Source of the DNA: Suilimivivens sp964402925
GTDB taxonomy: Bacteria > Bacillota > Clostridia > Lachnospirales > Lachnospiraceae
DNA length: 29,489 bases
Assembly: GCA_964402925.1 (NCBI GenBank)
Contig: CAYOED010000047.1
Coordinates: forward strand, 1 to 29,489
Direction: 5' to 3'
Shown: piece after piece, positions 13,908 through 21,551 of the stretch
Numbering within the stretch: the first letter of the stretch is position 1
How the letters are laid out: every line of letters begins with the position of its first letter
The notes under the pieces: model-generated
The model's database searches: none
Told to the model about the DNA's origin: nothing
Seen by the model: the letters and a program-made list of their open reading frames with translations, nothing else
Translations under genes and position numbers: made by a program

Positions 13908-16046
13908 TTAAACTTTAAATACCTCCAGCAGTTCAGACAACTCTTTCGACCTCTTTTCAAGGATTTCAGCTGCTTTATCCAGTTCTTCTACAGATACCAG
14001 CTGTTTCTTTGCTGTATCGTAAACGTTTTCTGACCCTGCAGCTGTCTGCGCAGAGACTGCTGATATGGCAGAAATTGCAGAAAGCGTTGCATTGCGGTCT
14101 TCTTCCATATTCGCAACACTATCATTAATCAAATTTAGCGCTTTCAAAAGTTCTGATACCTGTTCGCCTATCCGATCAAAAGAAGCTGTTGTGAGAGAAA
14201 CAGCCCGTTGCTGTTCATCTACAATACTTTCCGCCTGTTTCGCCACTGCTGCCGCCTCTTTGGTGTGATCCTCAATTTCTTCTACAATCCGGGCAATCTG
14301 TGAAGAAGAATGAATGGATTCATCTGCCAGCTTCTTGATTTCCTGTGCAACTACAGCAAAGCCTCTGCCCGCGCTCCCTGCTCTTGCAGCCTCGATGGAT
14401 GCATTCAATGACAGTAAGTTCGTTTGTTCGGCAATCTCATTGATTGCTTCAATAATCGTTCCAATCGACTTTGATTTTTCTTCCAGGGTTTCTATTGATT
14501 CAATGATGTTAGAGGTAATCGTTATGGTAGATCCCGTGCTATCTTTAAGCTGCGTCACGGAGTCCATACCCGTTTCAATCACCTGTTCTGCCCCTTTAGC
14601 CAGTACATTAATCTGATTTGAATTGTCCGCCACTTCCCCGATTATTCCGGACAAAGCGTCCATCTGCTTTAAGCAGTCGTCAGATTCATCATCCATTTTT
14701 CCGATTCCCTGCCTCATTTCCGAAATCTCCAGCTGAATATCCCTCGAAGATTTCACAAAACTGTCGGAAGCTGCCGACATGCCGCCGACCGCTCCGGTTA
14801 ACTCTCCATTGACATCCTTGACACTGGTGACAAGCTTTTTCATATGAATCGTCATATCCGTGATACCTTCCGCAAGCAGCTTAAATTCGTCTTTACGTCT
14901 GGTTCTCACCTCAACGGTCAAATCCCCCTCTGATACCTTTTGCAGTTTACGTAACATATCATAAATTGCACTGCCATACTGACTTGCAAGTATAGATCCA
15001 AGCAAAATAGCGATCAGACTGGCCACTACAACCAGAATGATAGAAACTCTCTGTATATCCGCTGTCTGACCAATAATTGTCTCTCTAGGGATCAATGCGC
15101 AGATCAATGCATTTCTGCTGGCAATTCTTGAATATAAAAATAAATATGTACCGTTTTCCACATAGGAAAAACCGCTGGATTCCTCACCGGCAAAAGCTTT
15201 GTCCACATAAGATTTCCCTACAAAAACATTTCCATCATTTACCTCAGACGATGAGGATAAAAACTCTGTTCCGTCACAGGTAACAAAAGCAGTCACACTT
15301 CCTTCTCCCGCATCCAGTGAAGATATCGCGCTTTCTATTACATTTCTACTGATATCGACAATCATCACAGCCCGTTCATTGTTAAAATATCTCGCTAATC
15401 TTGCGCCATATTGGCTTTCACTTGTCAAAAGTTTTTCATCAATTCCGAACTGATTGCCGAACAGGAAAAATTTATACTGATCTTCATATACCATTTGCCC
15501 CTGCGGTGTTTCTATGAACGCTGAATACAGATTCGCTTCCGGCGTCTGGGTAGTCGTGATAGATTCTTGGGTGTCAGAGAGTATATAAATGTTAGAAACC
15601 AGCGTATCTCCGGTTACCGCTTTACTGAATGTATCTTTATATTCTATAGGGACGTAGTAATGCTTTGTATTGTCATTGTCCAGAAGTCCCCTGTAAAACT
15701 GTTTGAGAGTATCATCCTGTAAATATTCTTTGTAATTTGTCTGCACCGTATCAAAAGCAAGGGCGAGATATTGATTCATCATACCAACCGTCTGTTCCGC
15801 GGACATCTCATAACTGGATATAATCTGGCTGGATGCCTTTTGATAGGAAACAACACCCAGAATAATGATAAATATAATCGGAACCAAGAAGGACGCAATC
15901 AGTTTAAATCGAATTCTTCTGAAAAAGAGAATAGGATTCTTACCTTTCTTCTGTCCGTTTAAAGACTTTTTCTCTTTCCGTTCATTTGATACTTTTTCAG
16001 GTATATTCACTGCCTGTTTCTTTAACTCAGCACCTTTTTTCTTCAT
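13908..16046 (-). CDS. Methyl-accepting chemotaxis protein
   Basis: 712 aa. A long, strongly basic cytoplasmic N terminus (residues 1-46) precedes membrane segment 1 (about 49-67). An extracellular sensing domain of about 265 residues, of dCache-like length, follows, then membrane segment 2 (about 334-354) and a HAMP domain (355-408). The signalling hairpin has its conserved tip around 533-562 (EIAEQTNLLSLNASIEAARAG). It would relay an external ligand signal to CheA/CheW; no che or flagellar genes are in the window. There is no CheR-tethering pentapeptide at the C terminus. ATG at 16046 follows GGGAGG by 8 bases; promoter at 16097-16125. Confidence 0.95.
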   Translation of the reverse strand: MKKKGAELKKQAVNIPEKVSNERKEKKSLNGQKKGKNPILFFRRIRFKLIASFLVPIIFIIILGVVSYQKASSQIISSYEMSAEQTVGMMNQYLALAFDTVQTNYKEYLQDDTLKQFYRGLLDNDNTKHYYVPIEYKDTFSKAVTGDTLVSNIYILSDTQESITTTQTPEANLYSAFIETPQGQMVYEDQYKFFLFGNQFGIDEKLLTSESQYGARLARYFNNERAVMIVDISRNVIESAISSLDAGEGSVTAFVTCDGTEFLSSSSEVNDGNVFVGKSYVDKAFAGEESSGFSYVENGTYLFLYSRIASRNALICALIPRETIIGQTADIQRVSIILVVVASLIAILLGSILASQYGSAIYDMLRKLQKVSEGDLTVEVRTRRKDEFKLLAEGITDMTIHMKKLVTSVKDVNGELTGAVGGMSAASDSFVKSSRDIQLEISEMRQGIGKMDDESDDCLKQMDALSGIIGEVADNSNQINVLAKGAEQVIETGMDSVTQLKDSTGSTITITSNIIESIETLEEKSKSIGTIIEAINEIAEQTNLLSLNASIEAARAGSAGRGFAVVAQEIKKLADESIHSSSQIARIVEEIEDHTKEAAAVAKQAESIVDEQQRAVSLTTASFDRIGEQVSELLKALNLINDSVANMEEDRNATLSAISAISAVSAQTAAGSENVYDTAKKQLVSVEELDKAAEILEKRSKELSELLEVFKV

Positions 16047-16096
16047 TCTGCCATCCTCCCATATGCCTGTACATTTTCACTTCACCATTTTATAAT

Positions 16097-16125
16097 ATTT
16101 TACCAGATTTTATTTGCTTTTTCCA
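16097..16125 (-). promoter_or_regulatory. Promoter of the chemotaxis receptor
   Basis: Minus strand TGGAAA (16120-16125), 17-base spacer, TAAAAT (16097-16102) with a TGG extended -10. It looks like the vegetative sigma, not the flagellar sigma-28 consensus. Confidence 0.6.
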
Positions 16126-16195
16126 CTTATTTATGTGCAAATTCATATACTCTACAACAAACAATGCCACGCTTCGCGCGCCGGCTTATTGTAAC

Positions 16196-16219
16196 AAAAA
16201 GAGCAGGTTCCTCACCTGC
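16196..16219 (-). terminator. Terminator of the 37-aa peptide gene
   Basis: Minus strand GCAGGT GAGGA ACCTGC followed by TCTTTTTG; 18 bases after the peptide stop codon. Confidence 0.85.
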
Positions 16220-16236
16220 CCTGAAAATCTGCTGCA

Positions 16237-16350
16237 TCAGTCTTCTATATCCTGATCTGCCGCTACAGCCGACACTACGGAAGATACTACTGACACAACC
16301 ACTGCTATGATAACAATTAGTAATCCTCCAGCCAATAACATGAACTCCAT
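16237..16350 (-). CDS. 37-aa hydrophobic single-pass micropeptide
   Basis: ATG at 16350 follows AAAAGGAG by 8 bases. The peptide begins MEFMLLAGGLLIVIIAVV, continues with Val/Ser repeats (VVSVVSSVVSAVAA), and ends with an acidic tail (DQDIED). It is thus one transmembrane helix of about 25 residues with a charged C terminus. The gene has its own promoter (16431-16459), a leader with a perfect hairpin (16386-16407) and a terminator, so it is a self-contained transcription unit between the receptor and leuA. Such features fit a regulatory micropeptide or a type I toxin-like peptide; no antisense RNA promoter was identified. The function is unknown. Confidence 0.75.
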   Translation of the reverse strand: MEFMLLAGGLLIVIIAVVVSVVSSVVSAVAADQDIED

Positions 16351-16385
16351 CTCTGCATCTCCTTTTCGCCCAAATAAGACTGGCT

Positions 16386-16407
16386 GCAAAATGTACAGAC
16401 ATTTTGC
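16386..16407 (-). promoter_or_regulatory. Leader hairpin of the micropeptide gene
   Basis: GCAAAATGT CTGT ACATTTTGC (minus sense) is a perfect 9-pair stem with a 4-base loop, about 17 bases after the predicted transcription start and 28 bases before the ribosome site. It could stabilise the mRNA or bind a regulator. Confidence 0.6.
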
Positions 16408-16430
16408 ATCAAATTTGTACCAACATAATT

Positions 16431-16459
16431 ATTGTACTAAATAGACAGCGGATTTTCAA
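16431..16459 (-). promoter_or_regulatory. Promoter of the micropeptide gene
   Basis: Minus strand TTGAAA (16454-16459, 5/6), 17-base spacer, TACAAT (16431-16436, 5/6). It begins 11 bases after the leuA stop codon, so the micropeptide is independent of leuA. Confidence 0.8.
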
Positions 16460-16469
16460 CCACAAAATA

Positions 16470-18467
16470 CTATTTGTGCTGCCTTCTGAACTGCACCGGC
16501 GTCATCCCGTATGACTTTTTAAAAAGCCTGTTAAAATGCTCCACAGTCTCATATCCAACGCTTGCCGCAATGCTTTCTACCGTCTGGTTCGTTTCCCTAA
16601 GCATGGTTCTTGCTTTTTTCATTCTTGCCTTTTTTACTGCCTCCTGAAAAGTAGCCCCGGTGTGCACTTTAATATATTTGGAAAGATAAGGACTTGAGAG
16701 GTGGAAATTTTCCGAAAGATTCTCCAATGTCACATCTTTATAATGATTCTGCACATAACGCATGATGTCCACAATCCGCTCTTCCCTTCCTTCTCTCACA
16801 TTTTCCCCTCTGGTAGTCTTATTTCCCGCAGAAACCAATGCAGCGACGGAGCTTTTAATAATATCTTCATCAACCCCTACGCCCCAATACATTTTTCCAT
16901 TGCATAAAATTCCCACATAGGCTGCCGCTTTTGATGAGGATCCTCTTGACACGGCGTGCTCTTCGTAAACCGATAATTCATAGCTGATACCGAAATACAG
17001 CTTAATCGCATTACTTACCGCATCCAGTCTGCCGTTTCCCGAGGTTTCTATCACCCTCCGCTCTTTATTCTGTTCAATGGTCACCTCCGCCACAATTCCA
17101 TCCTCAACTTGTCTGAAATGGCACTCTGGAATATCAAAAATTTCCCTCTGATTAATATAATGATCTTCAAATATCCTATAGATATCTTCCGGCGTGAGTT
17201 CCTTGTGCCTTTGGTCGGAAATACCTTTCATCAGATATCCCACCTCTTCCTTCATCTTATCAGGCAGACCCATGCCAAAGTTCTGTTTCAAAATAAAGGC
17301 AATACCGCCTTTACCTGACTGGCTGTTAATCCGGATCACATCAGATTCATACTCTCTTCCCAAATCTTCCGGGTCGATGGGAAGATAGGGTACATCCCAA
17401 CGGTTTCCGCTCTTTCCGGCATCACGCCATGCCATCCCCTTGGAAATGGCATCCTGATGTGAGCCTGAAAAAGCTGTAAATACCAAATCCCCGGCATAAG
17501 GCATCCTCTCATACACCTTCATTCCAGTAAGCAGTTCGTAAGTTTCCCGTACTTTACCTATATCGCTAAAGTCAAGCCCCGGCTCTACTCCATGGCATAC
17601 CATATTCATTGCCAAAGTGATAACATCTACATTACCGGTTCTCTCGCCATTTCCAAACAGCGTTCCTTCCACACGGTCAGCTCCTGCCAAAACGCCGAAT
17701 TCCGCATCACTGATACCGCATCCTCTGTCATTGTGGGGATGTACGCTCAATATCACCGCATCCCTATGCTTTAAATGCTTATGGATATATTCTATCTGGC
17801 ACGCAAACACATGCGGCATGGCAATCTGTACCGTAGTCGGAATATTAATAATCGCCTTATGATCCCGGTCCGGCTGCCACACGTCAAGCACTGCATTACA
17901 TACTTCCACTGCATAATCGACTTCCGTTCCCGGAAAGCTTTCCGGGCTGTATTCAAAGGTAAAGTTTCCTTCCGTATCCCTGGCGATTTCCAGGAGCAGC
18001 TTTGCTCCGTCCACAGCCAGTTGTTTTACCTCTTCCTTCGTCTTTCGGAATACCTGCTCCCTCTGTGCCACAGAAGTAGAATTGTACAAATGAACAACAG
18101 CCGAAGGAGCTCCCTCTAAAGCTTCAAAGGTTTTTCTGATGATATGCGCTCTTGCCTGTGTCAATACCTGAATGGTTACATCTTCCGGTATCATATTCCG
18201 CTCGATCAAAGCACGCACAAATTGGTACTCCGTGTCAGAAGCCGCCGGAAATCCCACTTCAATTTCTTTAAACCCGATTTTCACAAGCATCCTGAAAAAC
18301 TCCAGTTTTTCCTCAAGTCCCATAGGCTCAATCAATGCCTGATTCCCATCTCTCAAATCCACACTGCACCAGATGGGCGGTGCGCTGATTGTATCCTTTT
18401 TCACCCAGTCGTAGGTCACTTCCGGGGGCATAAAATAGGATTTTCCATACTTTTCTGCTGCATTCAT
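16470..18467 (-). CDS. leuA: 2-isopropylmalate synthase fused to an AraC-type DNA-binding domain
   Basis: 665 aa in one unbroken frame, about 100 longer than the usual 550-560 of this LeuA type. Residues 1-430 hold the HMGL-like catalytic barrel: R39-D40 in DLRDGNQAL, metal ligands in HPHND (243-247) and GNGERTGNVD. Residues about 436-549 are a complete LeuA dimer/leucine-regulatory domain (SGNGRLDA, YEEHAVSRG, WGVGVDEDI). After a short charged linker, residues 564-663 are a two-HTH AraC domain: VTLENLSENFHLSSPYLSKY, then SIAASVGYETVEHFNRLFKK, then GMTPVQFRR. The enzyme part makes 2-isopropylmalate from ketoisovalerate and acetyl-CoA; the added domain should bind DNA. ATG at 18467 has GGAGG 7 bases upstream; earlier ATGs (18473, 18494) are less well placed. 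No other leu genes are adjacent. Fusion seen directly; sensor role inferred. Confidence 0.93.
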   Translation of the reverse strand: MNAAEKYGKSYFMPPEVTYDWVKKDTISAPPIWCSVDLRDGNQALIEPMGLEEKLEFFRMLVKIGFKEIEVGFPAASDTEYQFVRALIERNMIPEDVTIQVLTQARAHIIRKTFEALEGAPSAVVHLYNSTSVAQREQVFRKTKEEVKQLAVDGAKLLLEIARDTEGNFTFEYSPESFPGTEVDYAVEVCNAVLDVWQPDRDHKAIINIPTTVQIAMPHVFACQIEYIHKHLKHRDAVILSVHPHNDRGCGISDAEFGVLAGADRVEGTLFGNGERTGNVDVITLAMNMVCHGVEPGLDFSDIGKVRETYELLTGMKVYERMPYAGDLVFTAFSGSHQDAISKGMAWRDAGKSGNRWDVPYLPIDPEDLGREYESDVIRINSQSGKGGIAFILKQNFGMGLPDKMKEEVGYLMKGISDQRHKELTPEDIYRIFEDHYINQREIFDIPECHFRQVEDGIVAEVTIEQNKERRVIETSGNGRLDAVSNAIKLYFGISYELSVYEEHAVSRGSSSKAAAYVGILCNGKMYWGVGVDEDIIKSSVAALVSAGNKTTRGENVREGREERIVDIMRYVQNHYKDVTLENLSENFHLSSPYLSKYIKVHTGATFQEAVKKARMKKARTMLRETNQTVESIAASVGYETVEHFNRLFKKSYGMTPVQFRRQHK

Positions 18468-18555
18468 AAACATTCCTCCAATATTCCAATTCATCCAAAC
18501 ACCTGTACATTGACTGTTTTATGAAATAATGATTTGAATCTTACCATAGTCCCTG

Positions 18556-18577
18556 CCGCCTCACAAGGCGCGTTTTT
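18556..18577 (+). terminator. Plus-strand terminator-like hairpin in the leuA leader
   Basis: CCGCCT CACA AGGCGCG followed by five T on the plus strand has the form of an intrinsic terminator, although no plus-strand gene precedes it. On the minus strand it would be a leader hairpin about 90 bases before the leuA start. It may stop antisense transcription toward fprA or serve in leuA leader control. Confidence 0.5.
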
Positions 18578-18594
18578 AATCAATTATATTGATT
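18578..18594. promoter_or_regulatory. 17-bp dyad, candidate operator of leuA
   Basis: AATCAATTATATTGATT is a dyad with 6-bp arms and a 5-bp centre. On the minus strand it contains TATAAT, so a protein bound here could block a -10 element. A second possible leuA promoter is TTGTGA, 17 bases, TAAGAT with TGG extended -10, around 18537-18565. Neither is certain. Confidence 0.45.
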
Positions 18595-18599
18595 TATTT

Positions 18600-18640
18600 T
18601 ATCCTATTGTATTCTTTTATATATCCTCATGACATATCCT
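18600..18640. promoter_or_regulatory. Three TATCCT direct repeats between leuA and fprA
   Basis: TATCCT occurs at 18600-18605, 18622-18627 and 18635-18640, with start-to-start distances of 22 and 13. AraC-family proteins typically bind direct repeats about two helical turns apart, and 22 fits. The third copy lies inside the fprA promoter spacer. Candidate binding site for the LeuA-AraC fusion; inference. Confidence 0.4.
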
Positions 18641-18657
18641 GTTTTTTTGTGTATAAT
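18629..18657 (+). promoter_or_regulatory. Promoter of fprA
   Basis: ATGACA (18629-18634, 5/6), 17-base spacer, TATAAT (18652-18657, 6/6), about 50 bases before the fprA ATG. The long in-frame extension of the fprA frame begins at the ATG inside this -35 box and is therefore not coding. Confidence 0.85.
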
Positions 18658-18706
18658 GATGCTTGAGTTGGTCTCATATAAAAATAGAAAAATCGGAGGT
18701 ATAGAT

Positions 18707-19852
18707 ATGATTACAGATGACATTCTCTACATTGGCGTAAATGATAAGGATATCGACCTTTTTGAAGGACAGTACACTGTTCCAAACGGCATGTCCTATA
18801 ATTCCTATGTCATACTCGATAACAAAATTGCAGTGATGGATACAGTCGATCACAGAAAAAAAGAAGAATATCTTGCAAATCTTGAAGCTGCTCTTGATGG
18901 CAGATGCCCTGACTACCTGGTTGTTTCCCATGTAGAACCTGACCATGCATCCAACGTCAAAGCATTCCTTGAAAAATACCCTTCCACCCAGCTGGTGGGC
19001 AATGCAAAAACCTTTCAAATGCTTGCCCAGTATTTTGACTTAAACTTTGACTCTGCCCTTACCGTAAAAGAAGGGGATGTTCTTTCACTTGGTAAACATG
19101 AACTTCATTTCATCATGACGCCAATGGTTCACTGGCCGGAAGTCATGTTCACTTATGATAGTTTCGGCAAGGTCTTATTCAGCGCAGATGCTTTTGGTAA
19201 ATTCGGCTCTCTGGACACAGAAGAAGATTGGACCTGCGAAGCAAGAAGGTACTATTTTAATATCGTGGGGAAATTCGGTATGCCTGTCCAGACCGTTCTG
19301 AAAAAGGCTGCCGACTTGGATATCCAGATTATCTGCCCTCTTCACGGTCCCGTATTAACAGAAAATCTGGATTATTATTTAGACAAATACAACATCTGGA
19401 GCAGCTATGAACCCGAATCAGAGGGCGTCTTTATCGCATATGCATCTCTTCACGGAAATACTGCCGACGCAGCTAATAAGTTAAAAGATCTGCTGACCGA
19501 CAAAGGCTGCCCTAAAGTCGTCATCGCTGATTTGGCAAGAGATGACATGGCAGAAGCATTAGAAGACGCTTTCCGCTACGGAAAGATCGTCCTTGCCGCT
19601 TCTTCTTATAATGGCGGCGTCATGCCTTTTATGGAAGATTTTCTGCATCACTTAAAAGGGAAAAATTATCAGAAACGAACCGTTGCCTTGATTGAAAACG
19701 GCTCCTGGGCTCCTTCCGCCAACCGGACCATGACAGAAATCCTTTCCCAGATGAAAGATATTTCTATTCTGGATACTTCCGTGACGATTCGCGGTGCAGT
19801 GAAGGAAGAAAATCTGAAAGAACTCTCTGCTCTGGCTGACGCACTTTTATAA
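18707..19852 (+). CDS. fprA: A-type flavoprotein (flavo-diiron NO/O2 reductase)
   Basis: 381 aa. The N-terminal metallo-beta-lactamase domain has the diiron ligands of this family: H75, E77 and D79 in SHVEPDH, H142 in MVHWPE, D161 in FSADAFG and H213 in PLHGPV. The C-terminal flavodoxin domain (from about 241) has the FMN loop AYASLHGNTADAA. The cytosolic enzyme reduces O2 to water or NO to N2O and protects anaerobes from oxidative or nitrosative stress. No rubredoxin domain is attached. ATG at 18707 has GGAGG 8 bases upstream. It is divergent from the leuA fusion and convergent with the TauE gene, overlapping it by six bases. Confidence 0.95.
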   Translation: MITDDILYIGVNDKDIDLFEGQYTVPNGMSYNSYVILDNKIAVMDTVDHRKKEEYLANLEAALDGRCPDYLVVSHVEPDHASNVKAFLEKYPSTQLVGNAKTFQMLAQYFDLNFDSALTVKEGDVLSLGKHELHFIMTPMVHWPEVMFTYDSFGKVLFSADAFGKFGSLDTEEDWTCEARRYYFNIVGKFGMPVQTVLKKAADLDIQIICPLHGPVLTENLDYYLDKYNIWSSYEPESEGVFIAYASLHGNTADAANKLKDLLTDKGCPKVVIADLARDDMAEALEDAFRYGKIVLAASSYNGGVMPFMEDFLHHLKGKNYQKRTVALIENGSWAPSANRTMTEILSQMKDISILDTSVTIRGAVKEENLKELSALADALL

Positions 19853-20617
19853 ATTAACTGCCAGTATCACACTTCCAAGAACCGCCAGTATCACTCCTGT
19901 TGCACGATTTAACGTGATTGCAGATGCCTTATTGGCAAATCTTGCTGCTACTCTTGCCCATAGCAGAGTGAAAAACACACACATAACCAGAATCAGCATA
20001 TCCGGTGCACCGCCAATCGCAAAATGCGAAAGTGCACCGGTAAATGCTGTAAATGACATAATGAATACACTGGTTCCCACCGCTGTCTTAAGTTCATATC
20101 CCAATACGGAAGTCAAAATAAGAAGCATCATCATACCTCCGCCAGCTCCTACAAAGCCGCAGATAAACCCAATCAGACAGCCGCATATTACGGACTGGAT
20201 AATGCGCTTTCGTGCTGATACTGCCGCCATCGCCTCTTTGGTCGTCATAACCGGTCTGACAATAAACTTAATTCCTAAAAGAAGCGTCATAAACACGGAA
20301 AAACTCCCCATCGTTGTGTTGGGCACAAGGCTGGACGCATAACTTCCAATCATGGTAAATAACAAGACGGTCACCATCATCACCAATCCGTTCTTTATAT
20401 CCAGATTTTTGTTTTTACCATAAGTGTATGCCGAAACGGCACTGGCAAGCACGTCCGACGCAAGAGCAATCCCCACTGCCTCGTAAGCGGGCATTCCCAA
20501 AAATGTAATCAACATGGGAGAAATTACCGCTGCTGCACTCATCCCTGCAAACCCGGTGCCAAGACCGGCTCCCATTCCTGCAAAAAAGCACACAAGTAAT
20601 CTTATCAGTAACTGCAT
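19847..20617 (-). CDS. TauE/SafE-family sulfite/sulfonate exporter-like permease
   Basis: A 256-aa integral membrane protein with about eight hydrophobic helices and the family's internally repeated layout. The first half carries FFAGMGAGLGTGFAGMSAAAVISP, the second GFICGFVGAGGGMMMLLILT. Family members export sulfite, sulfoacetate or other small organic anions; the substrate here is unknown. ATG at 20617 follows AAAGAGG with 7 bases between. Its last six bases (TTATAA) overlap the end of fprA, so both genes end Leu-stop on opposite strands with no room for a terminator. Confidence 0.88.
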   Translation of the reverse strand: MQLLIRLLVCFFAGMGAGLGTGFAGMSAAAVISPMLITFLGMPAYEAVGIALASDVLASAVSAYTYGKNKNLDIKNGLVMMVTVLLFTMIGSYASSLVPNTTMGSFSVFMTLLLGIKFIVRPVMTTKEAMAAVSARKRIIQSVICGCLIGFICGFVGAGGGMMMLLILTSVLGYELKTAVGTSVFIMSFTAFTGALSHFAIGGAPDMLILVMCVFFTLLWARVAARFANKASAITLNRATGVILAVLGSVILAVNL

Positions 20618-20628
20618 TCTTTTACCTC

Positions 20629-20652
20629 TTTCCTATACAATTTCCTATACAA
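20629..20652 (-). repeat. Tandem 12-bp duplication upstream of the TauE gene
   Basis: TTTCCTATACAA occurs twice without a gap (20629-20640 and 20641-20652). On the minus strand each unit ends in AGGAAA, next to the GAGG used for translation. Confidence 0.8.
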
Positions 20653-20711
20653 ATGTAATTCAGCTATTGTACATCCTTTTCCGGCAAAACGCAACCGCGT
20701 ATTTGGCTGCC

Positions 20712-21551
20712 TCAGTGCATTCCCAGTAACATGAACGGATATTCTTCATTACTTCGATAAATCAAATCTACCTCAATCGTTGTACCCTCTATCAGGGCTA
20801 CGGAAGAATAGCTTGGAACAAAAATCTCTATCTCCTCCCCTTCTTCAAAAAATCCTGATCCATCCTTGCAAACGATTGCTGTCTGCACGATACCCATCTC
20901 ATTTACAGACTCCCAATCATCAATCTCTATCACCCCGTTTGCTACATCAATTGTTACCCTTTCTAGGACGGCACCGTCTTCCAACTCCGTTAGCTCGCGT
21001 AGTTTTTGAGAAGAAAGAGCGTCTGCTATTCCATTTTCACTTTCATCTGTATTCTCCATCTCCGCTTTCTCTTCATTACCCTGCAACGCACTTTCCTTGC
21101 TCTGCCCCAGATCTGCTATATCCTGCATTGCACCTGCCGCACTATCTTGAATCGCATCTGTATCTGCCGCAGACTCCACAAAACTGTCGCCCTCTTCCTC
21201 GGATAGCACTTCTGCTTCCTCCCATCCTGAGCCTTCAGTGTCTTCCGGTGCGCAGGCAGCGTCTACACTTTCTTCCATCACACCCTGATCCGCTTCCATC
21301 CCCGCCGAATAACTGCCTTTTCCTTCCCTCTGTCCCACAAAAAGCACTGCTGGAACAATCAATGCAGCACACAGCATAGCTGCCGCCATACCTGCATATC
21401 TTCCAAAATATATTCGCTTCTTCTCCTGATTCTTTTCCTGCTCTTTCTCCGGTGTGGATTTTTCCGATAGTCCTGCTTCGATTCTATCCCATAAATCCGG
21501 GATTTCACTTTGTGCCAGTTCTCTATATGCCTGTTCAAAATCCTTATTCAT
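20712..21551 (-). CDS. Membrane-anchored anti-sigma-like protein, acidic extracellular part
   Basis: 279 aa. The cytosolic N terminus (1-48) is short and helical, with LAQSEIPDLWDRIEAGL. One membrane segment follows (about 52-74, YAGMAAAMLCAALIVPAVLF), then a long outside region strongly rich in Glu and Asp (about 85-185), and a C-terminal beta-type domain with ATIVCKD-like strands ending MLLGMH. No zinc-finger His/Cys motif of ZAS anti-sigmas is visible. The role is inferred from coupling: its ATG (21551) lies within the end of the sigma gene, sharing ATGAATAA, and its AGGAGG is inside the sigma coding sequence. It would hold the sigma factor until an envelope signal acts. Confidence 0.78.
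   Translation of the reverse strand: MNKDFEQAYRELAQSEIPDLWDRIEAGLSEKSTPEKEQEKNQEKKRIYFGRYAGMAAAMLCAALIVPAVLFVGQREGKGSYSAGMEADQGVMEESVDAACAPEDTEGSGWEEAEVLSEEEGDSFVESAADTDAIQDSAAGAMQDIADLGQSKESALQGNEEKAEMENTDESENGIADALSSQKLRELTELEDGAVLERVTIDVANGVIEIDDWESVNEMGIVQTAIVCKDGSGFFEEGEEIEIFVPSYSSVALIEGTTIEVDLIYRSNEEYPFMLLGMH

Noticed and set aside
16103..16160. Sigma-28 (flagellar) promoter for the chemotaxis receptor
   Set aside because: No TAAA...GCCGATAA-like sequence; a vegetative-type extended -10 promoter fits better.
16470..18706. T-box or leucine-rich leader peptide before leuA
   Set aside because: No T-box core sequence and no Leu-rich short frame is visible between 18468 and 18706.
18629..18706. 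Longer fprA start at 18629
   Set aside because: That ATG is part of the -35 box of the promoter; the ATG at 18707 has a strong ribosome site and the family's normal N terminus.
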